Below, piece after piece: positions 1-5,616 of a DNA stretch of 5,616 nt (the first letter of the stretch is position 1; the number at the start of each line of letters is the position of its first letter). Under the pieces are notes generated by a model. It was not told the DNA's origin, did no database searches, and saw only the letters and a list, made by a program, of their open reading frames with translations. Source of the stretch: Hydrogenimonas sp. (GTDB lineage: Bacteria; Campylobacterota; Campylobacteria; Campylobacterales; Hydrogenimonadaceae). Location: positions 1 to 5,616 of the forward strand of contig NZ_JAOZOZ010000012.1 of the NCBI RefSeq assembly GCF_029933015.1, read 5' to 3'. The position numbers and the translations under genes are program-made.

Positions 1-515
1 TTCGAGCCTTCGAGAGTGAGGTTGTACATCAGTCCTTCGTTGCCGAAGACGAAACCGACGACCGGGTCTTTGAAGTCGATCGTGTTGATGTCCTCGCCCA
101 CGCCCCACTTCGCCAGGGCCACGGAGGCGTCGGCACCGATCTTCCAGCCGTCGCTGTTTTTGAAGTCGTCGAGGGCTTTTTGGGTCAGAAAGACGATGAT
201 GACCGACTTTCTCTGGGCGCCGATCTGAAAGCCGTAGGAGGCTGCGACCGTGTTGTAGTAGCCGACGATCTTTCCGCCGACCAGCAGCGCGCCTTCGCCG
301 TATTCGCCGCCGATGCCGAATCCCGCTTTGTAGACGTTGGGGAAGACGAGGTACCCTTTTGCTTTGCGCAGAAACTCCGATCCCCCCTTGACCTCTTTGT
401 CGAATTTTTCGATGGCCGCTTTGACCTCGATGTCGATCTCCTCTTTCGAAGCGGCCTGCAGGAGCTGGGCCGAGAGGATGAAGAGCGCCAGAAGAATGCC
501 TCTGATTTTTTTCAT
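1..515 (-). CDS. Secreted SYLF (Ysc84-like) domain protein, 3' end cut by the window edge
   Basis: Reading leftward from the ATG at 515-513 there are 171 complete codons before the window edge, with no stop. The N-terminus (MKKIRGILLALFILSAQLLQA) is a clear Sec signal peptide with likely cleavage near residue 21 or 22, so the product should be periplasmic or envelope-associated. Residues about 50-171 look like the SYLF/Ysc84 domain. They include YLVFPNVYKAGFGIGG (55-70), the following YGEGALLVGG (72-81), a run ending in YGFQIGAQ (94-101), and GWKIGADASVAL (123-134). SYLF domains are known to bind lipids or phosphoinositides in eukaryotes; the bacterial role is poorly defined. Family members are usually only slightly longer than what is visible, so probably about 10-20 residues are missing. 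An AAGGA Shine-Dalgarno sequence lies 10 nt upstream of the start (526-530, minus strand). The gene is divergent from the export/enzyme operon and may share its control region. Family assignment is confident; function is not. Confidence 0.88.
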   Translation of the reverse strand, partial: MKKIRGILLALFILSAQLLQAASKEEIDIEVKAAIEKFDKEVKGGSEFLRKAKGYLVFPNVYKAGFGIGGEYGEGALLVGGKIVGYYNTVAASYGFQIGAQRKSVIIVFLTQKALDDFKNSDGWKIGADASVALAKWGVGEDINTIDFKDPVVGFVFGNEGLMYNLTLEGS

Positions 516-556
516 GGGTTTCGATTCCTTGTGTCTGTTTTTGAATGGTCGGAGAA

Positions 557-562
557 ATTATA
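557..562 (-). promoter_or_regulatory. Probable -10 element (TATAAT) for the SYLF gene
   Basis: The minus strand reads GGGCTATAATTTC here, a perfect sigma-70 -10 hexamer. Transcription would start near position 550, giving a leader of about 35 nt with an AAGGA ribosome-binding site before the ATG at 515. No TTGACA-like -35 is seen 16-18 bp upstream; the sequence there is ACGAAA or AAAAAT. That fits promoters that rely mainly on the -10 or on an activator. The inverted repeat at 587-619 begins about 37 bp upstream of the inferred start. Confidence 0.6.
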
Positions 563-586
563 GCCCAAAGGCGTGGATTTTTCGTG

Positions 587-619
587 GAATGGCCCTTAAA
601 CCGGTTTAAACGGCCATTC
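587..619. repeat. 33-bp near-perfect inverted repeat, candidate operator
   Basis: The outer arms GAATGGCC (587-594) and GGCCATTC (612-619) are exact reverse complements. Between them lies the perfect 14-bp palindrome TTAAACCGGTTTAA (596-609). The only asymmetry is 1 nt (595) on the left against 2 nt (610-611) on the right. The element sits between two divergent genes, just upstream of the leftward -10, where a dimeric regulator could bind. It lacks a flanking T-tract on either strand and has no spare loop bases, so a terminator is unlikely. The operator role is inferred; the symmetry is directly visible. Confidence 0.6.
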
Positions 620-671
620 TACATTGATCACAAAGCGCCTTCTCAACTGAAGCGTAGTAAAATCGAATCCA

Positions 672-682
672 TATATTATATT
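672..682 (+). promoter_or_regulatory. AT-rich -10 region for the rightward operon
   Basis: The stretch TATATTATATT contains overlapping -10-like hexamers, TATTAT at 674-679 and TATATT at 672-677 or 677-682. They lie 20-28 bp before the ATG at 700, so the leader would be very short (about 12-15 nt). No convincing -35 is visible. The same patch reads TATAAT on the opposite strand (675-680), so it could fire both ways. It stands out against the GC-rich coding DNA around it. The ribosome-binding site of the first gene is weak, a GGA at 691-693, 6 nt before the ATG. Confidence 0.45.
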
Positions 683-699
683 CGACGATTGGAAAAACC

Positions 700-1491
700 A
701 TGCGTGCAGTGATATCTCTTTTTTTTCCTCTGTTTCTTTTCGCCCAGGTCCATTACGCGAAGCTGGAGCCCGTGGAGAGCTACGTCGTCAAGGCGGCGGC
801 GGCCGGGCAGGTGGTGATGGCCGACGAAAGCGCCGAAGGGCGCATCGGTGACGGAAAGATCGTCGTGCAGATCGACGACAGGGTCGACAGGGCACAGAAA
901 AGTGCGCTGGAAGTGACGCTGGACGCACTGAAATCGACGCTGAAACTGACCGAAGAGATGGCGGCCAACCAGCAGAAGGTCTACGAAAAGGATTATCGCT
1001 ACTATCTGCGTACCAGGGATATGAAGACCAAGTCCCAGACCGAAAAGGACCGCATCTTTTCGACGATGATGGCCTCCAAAAACCAGCTTCTGAGCCTGAA
1101 AGAGAAGATCGCGACGCTCAAAAAACAGATCGCCGACACCGAATATCAGCGGGTGATGCTCGAAGACAGGATCGCCAAGAAAGCGGTGCGGGCGAAGGGG
1201 CTCTACATCTACAAAGTGGCGGTGAGAAAGGGCGACTACGTCAACCCCGGCGCCCTGCTGCTCAAGGCGATGGATACGAGCCGCGGACGTCTGGTGGTCT
1301 TTCTCGACGCCGACGAGATGGAGAACCTCGATCGCAAAAAGATCTATCTCGACGGCAGGGAGACCGATCTGCGTTTCGAGAAGGTGATCCGGGTCGCCGA
1401 CGACGTGCACATCTCCTCCTATCGTGCGGAGATCGTGCTGGAGAGGCCCGGCGGACTCTTTTCCAGACTCGTCAAAATAGAGATCAAATAG
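700..1491 (+). CDS. Short periplasmic adaptor (HlyD/membrane-fusion type) of a TolC-dependent exporter
   Basis: This 263-residue protein has a signal peptide (MRAVISLFFPLFLFA, likely cleaved after residue 15) and no lipobox cysteine, so it is probably a soluble periplasmic protein. The architecture is that of a membrane-fusion adaptor. There is a first half-lipoyl segment at about 28-60 (the KAAAAGQVV region, ending KIVVQIDD). A charged alpha-helical hairpin follows at about 61-160, with its turn near TKSQTEKD (110-117), which resembles the hairpin-tip motif of adaptors that dock on TolC. The second half-lipoyl segment is at about 162-192 (VAVRKGDYVNPGALLL), followed by a small beta-rich tail at 195-263. 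Typical RND or ABC adaptors exceed 330 residues, so the distal beta-barrel/membrane-proximal part is reduced. The start is fixed because an in-frame TAA lies at 658-660 and no other start comes before the signal peptide. It is the first gene of the operon, and its natural partner is the TolC-type gene at 4391. The substrate is unknown. Confidence 0.82.
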   Translation: MRAVISLFFPLFLFAQVHYAKLEPVESYVVKAAAAGQVVMADESAEGRIGDGKIVVQIDDRVDRAQKSALEVTLDALKSTLKLTEEMAANQQKVYEKDYRYYLRTRDMKTKSQTEKDRIFSTMMASKNQLLSLKEKIATLKKQIADTEYQRVMLEDRIAKKAVRAKGLYIYKVAVRKGDYVNPGALLLKAMDTSRGRLVVFLDADEMENLDRKKIYLDGRETDLRFEKVIRVADDVHISSYRAEIVLERPGGLFSRLVKIEIK

Positions 1492-1494
1492 GAG
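1490..1494 (+). promoter_or_regulatory. Ribosome-binding site AGGAG that decides the oxidoreductase start
   Basis: AGGAG overlaps the stop codon of the adaptor gene (TAG, 1489-1491). It is only 1 nt from the upstream ATG at 1496 but 10 nt from the in-frame ATG at 1505. The second ATG is therefore the likelier start and gives the N-terminus MKTTACPLDC, with the iron-sulfur motif immediately at the beginning, as is usual for this enzyme group. Confidence 0.6.
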
Positions 1495-1504
1495 AATGGC
1501 GCTC

Positions 1505-3250
1505 ATGAAAACGACAGCATGTCCTCTGGACTGTTACGACGCCTGCGCGGTGGTCGTGGACCCGGAAAGTCTCAAGATGGCCGGTGTGCCGAACCATCCC
1601 TTTACGCAGGGGACGCTCTGTCCGCACCTGAACCGGCATATCAGAGAGGCCGAGCGGATCAGAAGCCCCAGGATCGACGGCCGTGAGGTTACGATGGAGG
1701 AGGCGCTCGAAGCGGTGGCCGAAGCGATCGAAGCGGCGGGAGAGGATTTCCTGCTCTACCGTGGCAGCGGCAACGTCGGTTATATGCAGCGGATCACCGA
1801 AGCCTTCGTGGCGGCCCGTGGCGGCTGGACCACCGACGGGTCGCTCTGCGACGGTGCCGGACAGGCCGGCGTGGAGGAGGGGCGGGGCATCTCCCTGGCC
1901 CTTCCGCCCGAATCGATAGCCGAAGCGGACGCCGTCATCGTCTGGGGGCGCAACGTATCGGTGACCAACTCCCATATGATGAAGCTTCTGGAGGGCAAGA
2001 CCCTGATCGTCGTCGATCCGGTCCGTACGAAGATCGCCAAAATGGCCGACCTGCATATGCAGATACGCCCCCGCAGCGACTTCCAGCTGGCGGTGCTGCT
2101 GGCGCGCTTCATGTATATGGAGGAGATGGCCGACGAGACGTTTCTGGAAGAGAAGTGCGAAGACGCCGAGGACTACTACCACTTTCTCCGCTCCTTCCGT
2201 GTCGTCGAGGCTCTGGAGACGTGCGACATCACCCTCGACGACCTGGGGGACATGCTCTACCAGATGCTTCACAAAAAGTGCGTCTTCCTGGTCGGCACGG
2301 GCGTGCAGAAGAACAGCATCGGCGACCAGGTGCTCCACGCCATCGACGGCCTCGCCGCCGTCATGGGTTTTTTCGGAAAGCCCGGATGCGGCGTCAGCTT
2401 CCTGGCCGACTCGATGGCCGGCTTCGAGGACCCGATCCCGATGTCGCCCAAACGGGTGGCAAAACCGGTCGCTCCTTTCGGGCGCTTCAAGACGGTGCTG
2501 GTGCAGGGGGCCAATCCCCTGGCGCAGATGCCGGGACTCGCGAAGGTCGAAGAGGAGATGGAAAAAGTCGAAAACCTGATCTACTTCGGACTCTACGAGA
2601 ACGAAACGAGCCGGAAGGCGCGCATCGTCCTGCCCGCCAAGGATTTCCTGGAGAAGGAGGACCTGCGTCTGAGCTACGGCCATCCCTGGGTGCAGCCGAT
2701 GCCCAAAATCAAAGAGGCGGAGTTCGGCATCGGCGAGTACGAGCTGACGAAGTTCCTCTTCGAGAGGTTCGGATACGACGGACTGAAAGAGGAGAGGGCG
2801 TACATCGACGCGATGCTGGATCAGTGCAAAAAAGATGGGGAGTGGTACAGATCCCCGGCCTACGAAAAGCACCCCTACGAGGAGGGTTTCGAGACCGACA
2901 GCGGCAATTTCGAGTTTCTCGAAGAGTTCGAGGACGATTACGAAGAGGAGGAGGGGCTCTGGCTCGTCACGCCAAAAAGCCCCCGCTCCCTCAACAGCCA
3001 GTTCGTCAGGGAGAGCCACGTCCGGCTCCACCCCCGCCACGGTTTCTCCGACGGCGAGAGGGTGCGCATCGTCAGCGAGCACGGCGAAGTGGAGCTGCCG
3101 GTGGAGACGACGGAGGATCTGCGTGAAGACTGCGTCCTCGTCTACGCCGGAACGCCGGGGGTCAACTACCTGACGCCGCCCATGAAGAGCCTGTTCGGCA
3201 AGAGCGCCTGCTATCAGGAAGTCAAAGTAACACTGGAGAAGATATCATGA
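1505..3250 (+). CDS. Molybdopterin-dependent oxidoreductase, compact cytoplasmic type with one [4Fe-4S] cluster
   Basis: The product has 581 residues from the ATG at 1505; an ATG at 1496 would add three. It carries an N-terminal [4Fe-4S] motif, C6-x3-C10-x3-C14-x24-C39 (CPLDCYDAC, then GTLCPHLNR). Landmarks of the DMSO-reductase/formate-dehydrogenase superfamily follow: DGSLCDGAGQAG (111-122), WGRNVSVTNSH (147-157), VVDPVRTKIAKMADLHMQIR (169-188), a GTGVQKNS segment, and VQGANPLAQMPG. The C-terminal cofactor-binding domain (about 484-581) includes TPKSPRSLNSQF and TPGVNYLT. Cys115 aligns by eye with the selenocysteine/cysteine Mo/W ligand of formate dehydrogenases; this is inferred. A very acidic linker (about 455-483) precedes the C-terminal domain. 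There is no Tat signal, and no electron-transfer or membrane subunit lies nearby, so the protein is probably cytoplasmic and single-subunit, or it borrows a redox partner. It is shorter than most relatives (650 or more residues). Its substrate cannot be read from the sequence. The stop codon overlaps the argD start by 4 nt. Confidence 0.85.
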   Translation: MKTTACPLDCYDACAVVVDPESLKMAGVPNHPFTQGTLCPHLNRHIREAERIRSPRIDGREVTMEEALEAVAEAIEAAGEDFLLYRGSGNVGYMQRITEAFVAARGGWTTDGSLCDGAGQAGVEEGRGISLALPPESIAEADAVIVWGRNVSVTNSHMMKLLEGKTLIVVDPVRTKIAKMADLHMQIRPRSDFQLAVLLARFMYMEEMADETFLEEKCEDAEDYYHFLRSFRVVEALETCDITLDDLGDMLYQMLHKKCVFLVGTGVQKNSIGDQVLHAIDGLAAVMGFFGKPGCGVSFLADSMAGFEDPIPMSPKRVAKPVAPFGRFKTVLVQGANPLAQMPGLAKVEEEMEKVENLIYFGLYENETSRKARIVLPAKDFLEKEDLRLSYGHPWVQPMPKIKEAEFGIGEYELTKFLFERFGYDGLKEERAYIDAMLDQCKKDGEWYRSPAYEKHPYEEGFETDSGNFEFLEEFEDDYEEEEGLWLVTPKSPRSLNSQFVRESHVRLHPRHGFSDGERVRIVSEHGEVELPVETTEDLREDCVLVYAGTPGVNYLTPPMKSLFGKSACYQEVKVTLEKIS

Positions 3251-4431
3251 CACTCAAAGAGATGGATCAAACCTACGTCCTGCCCACCTACGCCAGAAAC
3301 TACGTCCACTTCGTGCGGGGCGAAAACTCGATGCTCTACGACGCGGAGGGCAGGGATTACGTCGATTTCGGCAGCGGCATCGCCGTCTGCAGCGTCGGCC
3401 ACGGCAATCCCCGCCTGGCGGAAGCGATCTGCGACCAGGCCCGAAAACTCATCCACACCTCCAACCTCTACCTCATAGAGCCCCAGGCGCGGCTGGCCAA
3501 ACGGCTGGCGGAGCTGAGCGGCTACGACGTGCAGACCTTTTTCGCCAACAGCGGCGCGGAAGCCAACGAGGGGGCCATCAAGATCGCCCGGCGGTACGGC
3601 ACCGACGAGGAAGGGAACGTCAAACGCTACAAGATCATCACTCTGGAGCACTCCTTCCACGGGCGCACCATCACGGCCCTCAAGGCGACGGGACAGGAGT
3701 CGATGCACACCTATTTCGGCCCTTTTCCCGACGGATTCGTCTACGCGAAGGATATCGCCAACGTCTACGACCTGATCGACGACCACACGGTGGCGGTGAT
3801 GATCGAGCTGGTCCAGGGCGAGGGGGGCGTGCAGCCGATGGAGAAGGAGGCGGTGCAGCGGCTGGCCGAAGAGCTGAAACGGCGGGATATCCTGCTGATC
3901 GTCGACGAGGTGCAGACGGGTATCTACCGCACCGGCGAGCTGCTGGCCTCCAACCTCTACGAGATCACCCCCGACATCGTCACCCTGGCCAAAGGGCTGG
4001 GCGGCGGCGTGCCGATCGGCGCCATCATGACGACCCACAAGAACATCCTCAAAGCGGGCGACCACGGCAGCACCTTCGGGGGGAACTTCCTGGCGACCCG
4101 GGCGGCCCTGGAGGTTCTGGAGATCCTCGAGGAGAGAAAAAACAGCGGAGAACTGGACCATATGCTGCTGCTTTTCGAAGAGCGCCTCAAATCCTTCGTT
4201 CCTAAATATCCCGAACTCTTCGAAAAGGAGGTCGGTACGGGACTGATGCGCGGCCTACGGGTCAAAGAGGGCAAAGAGGCGGGCGACATCGTCAAGGCGG
4301 CTTTCGACGAGCGCGTCGTCGTCCTCAAAGCCGGCAAGAACACGGTGCGCTTCCTGCCTGTGCTCACCATCACGAAAGAGGAGATGGATCTTGGATTCGA
4401 AAGGTTCGAAGCTGCGCTGGATCGCCTCTAG
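3247..4431 (+). CDS. argD: Acetylornithine aminotransferase (class III, PLP-dependent)
   Basis: This 394-residue protein is close to full family length and has all the landmarks of ArgD. These are FGSGIAVCSVGHGNP (41-55), the phosphate-binding NSGAEANEGAIKIAR (101-115), HSFHGRT (135-141), VQGEGGVQP (189-197), DEVQTGIYRTG (220-230) with the PLP-contacting Asp220, the Schiff-base Lys249 in TLAKGLGGGVPIGA, STFGGN (275-280), and RFLPVLTI (368-375). It should catalyse the reversible transamination of N-acetylornithine with 2-oxoglutarate in arginine synthesis. Related enzymes also use succinyl-diaminopimelate (lysine pathway) or succinylornithine, and sequence alone does not exclude these. The start overlaps the oxidoreductase stop (ATGA, 3247-3250), with GGAG at 3235-3238 as ribosome-binding site. 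The last 41 nt overlap the TolC-type gene. No other arginine genes are in the window, so its placement in an operon with export genes is unusual. Confidence 0.9.
   Translation: MTLKEMDQTYVLPTYARNYVHFVRGENSMLYDAEGRDYVDFGSGIAVCSVGHGNPRLAEAICDQARKLIHTSNLYLIEPQARLAKRLAELSGYDVQTFFANSGAEANEGAIKIARRYGTDEEGNVKRYKIITLEHSFHGRTITALKATGQESMHTYFGPFPDGFVYAKDIANVYDLIDDHTVAVMIELVQGEGGVQPMEKEAVQRLAEELKRRDILLIVDEVQTGIYRTGELLASNLYEITPDIVTLAKGLGGGVPIGAIMTTHKNILKAGDHGSTFGGNFLATRAALEVLEILEERKNSGELDHMLLLFEERLKSFVPKYPELFEKEVGTGLMRGLRVKEGKEAGDIVKAAFDERVVVLKAGKNTVRFLPVLTITKEEMDLGFERFEAALDRL
4379..4383 (+). promoter_or_regulatory. Ribosome-binding site AGGAG inside argD, for the TTG-started TolC gene
   Basis: AGGAG lies within the last codons of argD, 7 nt upstream of TTG at 4391 in the frame that encodes the TolC-type protein. 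No ATG or GTG in that frame lies nearby; the first in-frame ATG (about 4571) would remove the signal peptide. The site therefore supports a TTG start and translational coupling to argD. Confidence 0.65.
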
Positions 4432-5616
4432 TCTGCTGGCCGCCTCCCTGCTGAACGCGGAGAGTCTCGACAGCCTCCTCTCGGCACTCAAACGCGAAAG
4501 CCTTCAGCTTCAGCACGAGAAGAACCTGGCCGACAGCGGACAGCTGGAGTACAGCTGGGTCAACCCGGTCATGCTCAGCTACACCGACAGCCGCAACGAG
4601 CAGTTCGACGAGACGCAGAAGCGCCGGGAGTTCGTCGTGAGTGTGGACCAGCCCATCTTCAAGAGCGGCGGGATCTGGTACGCGGTCAAATACGCCGACG
4701 CCTCCAGAAACGTCGGGGACCTCTCGATCGAGGCGCAGCGGCGGCAGCTGATCAAGCAGGTGGTCGCGACCCTCTTCAACTTCAGGAAAAACGACTACCA
4801 GATCAGAAAGCAGAAGCTGCTGATCGAAAACGACCGTCTCGACATCGAGCGCAAGAAAGAGCAGTTTCTAAGCGGCGATCTGGACAGCGGGTTTCTGGAC
4901 CAGGCGATTTTGAAGAAGAACCAGGACACCCTCAATCTCTACGTCCTGCAGGATACGAGGGCCCAGTTGCACAAGCAGTTCAGGGACCTGAGCGACGCCG
5001 ATCCGGCGTCGATTGCGCTGCCCAGGCTTTCGCTGATAAAAAAGGAGAGGTTTCTGAAAAACCATATCGATCTGGCCAGGCAGAGAGAAGCGGTGACGCA
5101 GAAGGACTACTTCAACATCATGACATGGGCCCGCTACATGCCCACCGTCTCGCTCCAGGCCAGCTATGTCAAACCCTACGAGAACAGCTACTTCTTCACC
5201 GGTGGTAGGATGACGGACATGACCGACGACTACTACACCTACGGTTTCAGGGTCACGATGCCCCTGGATATCAACAGCTACTACACGATCGAATCGACCC
5301 GGGTCGACTATCTCAACGCCAAAGTGCAGCTCTCCGACCGGAAGAGGGAAGCGGACAACGCCTACACGGCGGCGCTGAAACGGCTGGAGGTGCTCGACCG
5401 GATGATCGCGCTCTCCAAAGAGGACGAAAAGCTCTACGGCAGTCTCGTCGAGAGCACCCGGGAGAAGGTGGAAGCGGGCGAGATGACCGAATACGATCTC
5501 AAAACGATGGAAAACTCCAGAACGATCCGCCAGCTGGATCAGAAGATTTTCGACCTCGACAAGCAGCTTGTACTGCTCGATCTCTACGAAAAGAGTTATG
5601 TGGAGCCGGGGAATGG
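4391..5616 (+). CDS. TolC-family outer-membrane efflux protein, TTG start, 3' end cut by the window edge
   Basis: A frame open from 4391 to the window end encodes 408 complete codons. Starting at TTG gives MDSKGSKLRWIASSLLAASLLNA, a good Sec signal peptide with cleavage after residue 23. The mature part shows the TolC/OEP pattern: long charged helices (about 110-180) alternating with beta segments. Examples are VSVDQPIFKSGGIW (83-96), like the QPLFxGG strand-helix junction of the family, and later ASYVKPYENSYFF and YTYGFRVTMPLDINS before another long helix. TolC proteins form trimeric outer-membrane channels that dock on a periplasmic adaptor, here presumably the product of the gene at 700. 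The size reached suggests that little is missing at the C-terminus. A CTG at 4412 would also keep a signal peptide but has a weaker ribosome-binding site and is a rare start codon. The gene overlaps argD by 41 nt, so it is probably translationally coupled to it. The exported substrate is unknown, and no pump gene is visible in the window. Confidence 0.83.
   Translation, partial: MDSKGSKLRWIASSLLAASLLNAESLDSLLSALKRESLQLQHEKNLADSGQLEYSWVNPVMLSYTDSRNEQFDETQKRREFVVSVDQPIFKSGGIWYAVKYADASRNVGDLSIEAQRRQLIKQVVATLFNFRKNDYQIRKQKLLIENDRLDIERKKEQFLSGDLDSGFLDQAILKKNQDTLNLYVLQDTRAQLHKQFRDLSDADPASIALPRLSLIKKERFLKNHIDLARQREAVTQKDYFNIMTWARYMPTVSLQASYVKPYENSYFFTGGRMTDMTDDYYTYGFRVTMPLDINSYYTIESTRVDYLNAKVQLSDRKREADNAYTAALKRLEVLDRMIALSKEDEKLYGSLVESTREKVEAGEMTEYDLKTMENSRTIRQLDQKIFDLDKQLVLLDLYEKSYVEPGN

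Noticed and set aside
180..609. Plus-strand open frames opposite the SYLF gene.
   Set aside because: The minus strand encodes a signal peptide and a SYLF domain with its own promoter and ribosome-binding site. The plus frames show nothing recognisable and run into the control region.
587..619. The inverted repeat read as a Rho-independent terminator.
   Set aside because: No T-tract follows on either strand, the centre leaves no loop, and the genes on both sides start here rather than end.
623..632. TTGATCACAA considered as an FNR or CRP site.
   Set aside because: Only a half-site match is present; the second half at the required spacing is missing.
676..1506. A 276-codon minus-strand open frame opposite the adaptor gene.
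   Set aside because: It is antisense to a protein with a signal peptide, lipoyl halves and a helical hairpin. It has no motif of its own, and its composition is rich in His, Val, Leu and Asp.
1484..3082. A 532-codon open frame on the minus strand opposite the oxidoreductase gene.
   Set aside because: It is a mirror of the GC-rich codon pattern of the real gene. It has no recognisable domain and an antisense-like composition rich in His, Val, Leu, Asp and Arg, while the plus-strand frame carries clear enzyme motifs throughout.
2155..3126. A 323-codon plus-strand frame inside the oxidoreductase gene.
   Set aside because: It is an Arg/Pro/Gly-rich out-of-frame reading of GC-rich codons, with no domain and fully covered by the real gene.
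3214..4161. A 315-codon minus-strand open frame opposite argD.
   Set aside because: argD on the plus strand is complete, with all PLP-binding residues. The minus frame has only antisense composition and no recognisable motif.

Overview
The window is a gene-dense, GC-rich bacterial segment with one gene reading left, an AT-rich divergent control region of 184 bp, and a tight four-gene operon reading right that runs off the window end. The organism is probably a GC-rich member of the Campylobacterota (Sulfurovum/Nitratifractor/Hydrogenimonas-like). This is inferred from the resemblance of the ArgD protein and of the short periplasmic adaptor to proteins of that phylum as I remember them, and from a recognisable -10 element with no clear -35. 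It was not tested by a search.

Layout: (1) On the minus strand, positions 515 down to 1 (truncated by the window edge), a secreted SYLF/Ysc84-domain protein. (2) Positions 516-699, a divergent promoter region. It holds a strong TATAAT -10 for the leftward gene, a 33-bp near-perfect inverted repeat (587-619), and an AT-rich -10 patch just upstream of the rightward operon. (3) Positions 700-1491, a short periplasmic adaptor (HlyD/membrane-fusion type). (4) Positions 1505-3250, a compact, apparently cytoplasmic molybdopterin oxidoreductase with an N-terminal [4Fe-4S] motif. (5) Positions 3247-4431, an acetylornithine-type aminotransferase (ArgD), overlapping the previous gene by 4 nt. (6) Positions 4391 to beyond 5616, a TolC-type outer-membrane efflux protein. 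It starts at a TTG codon inside the end of argD and is open to the window end.

The gene spacing (13-nt gap, 4-nt overlap, 41-nt overlap) argues for one transcription unit with translational coupling. The two outer genes fit two parts of one envelope-spanning export machine, the adaptor and the outer-membrane channel. The two inner genes are soluble enzymes with no obvious export role. No inner-membrane pump is inside the window; it could lie immediately downstream. The enzymes may belong to a metabolism-plus-export system, or the operon may simply combine unrelated genes. The sequence alone does not decide between these.
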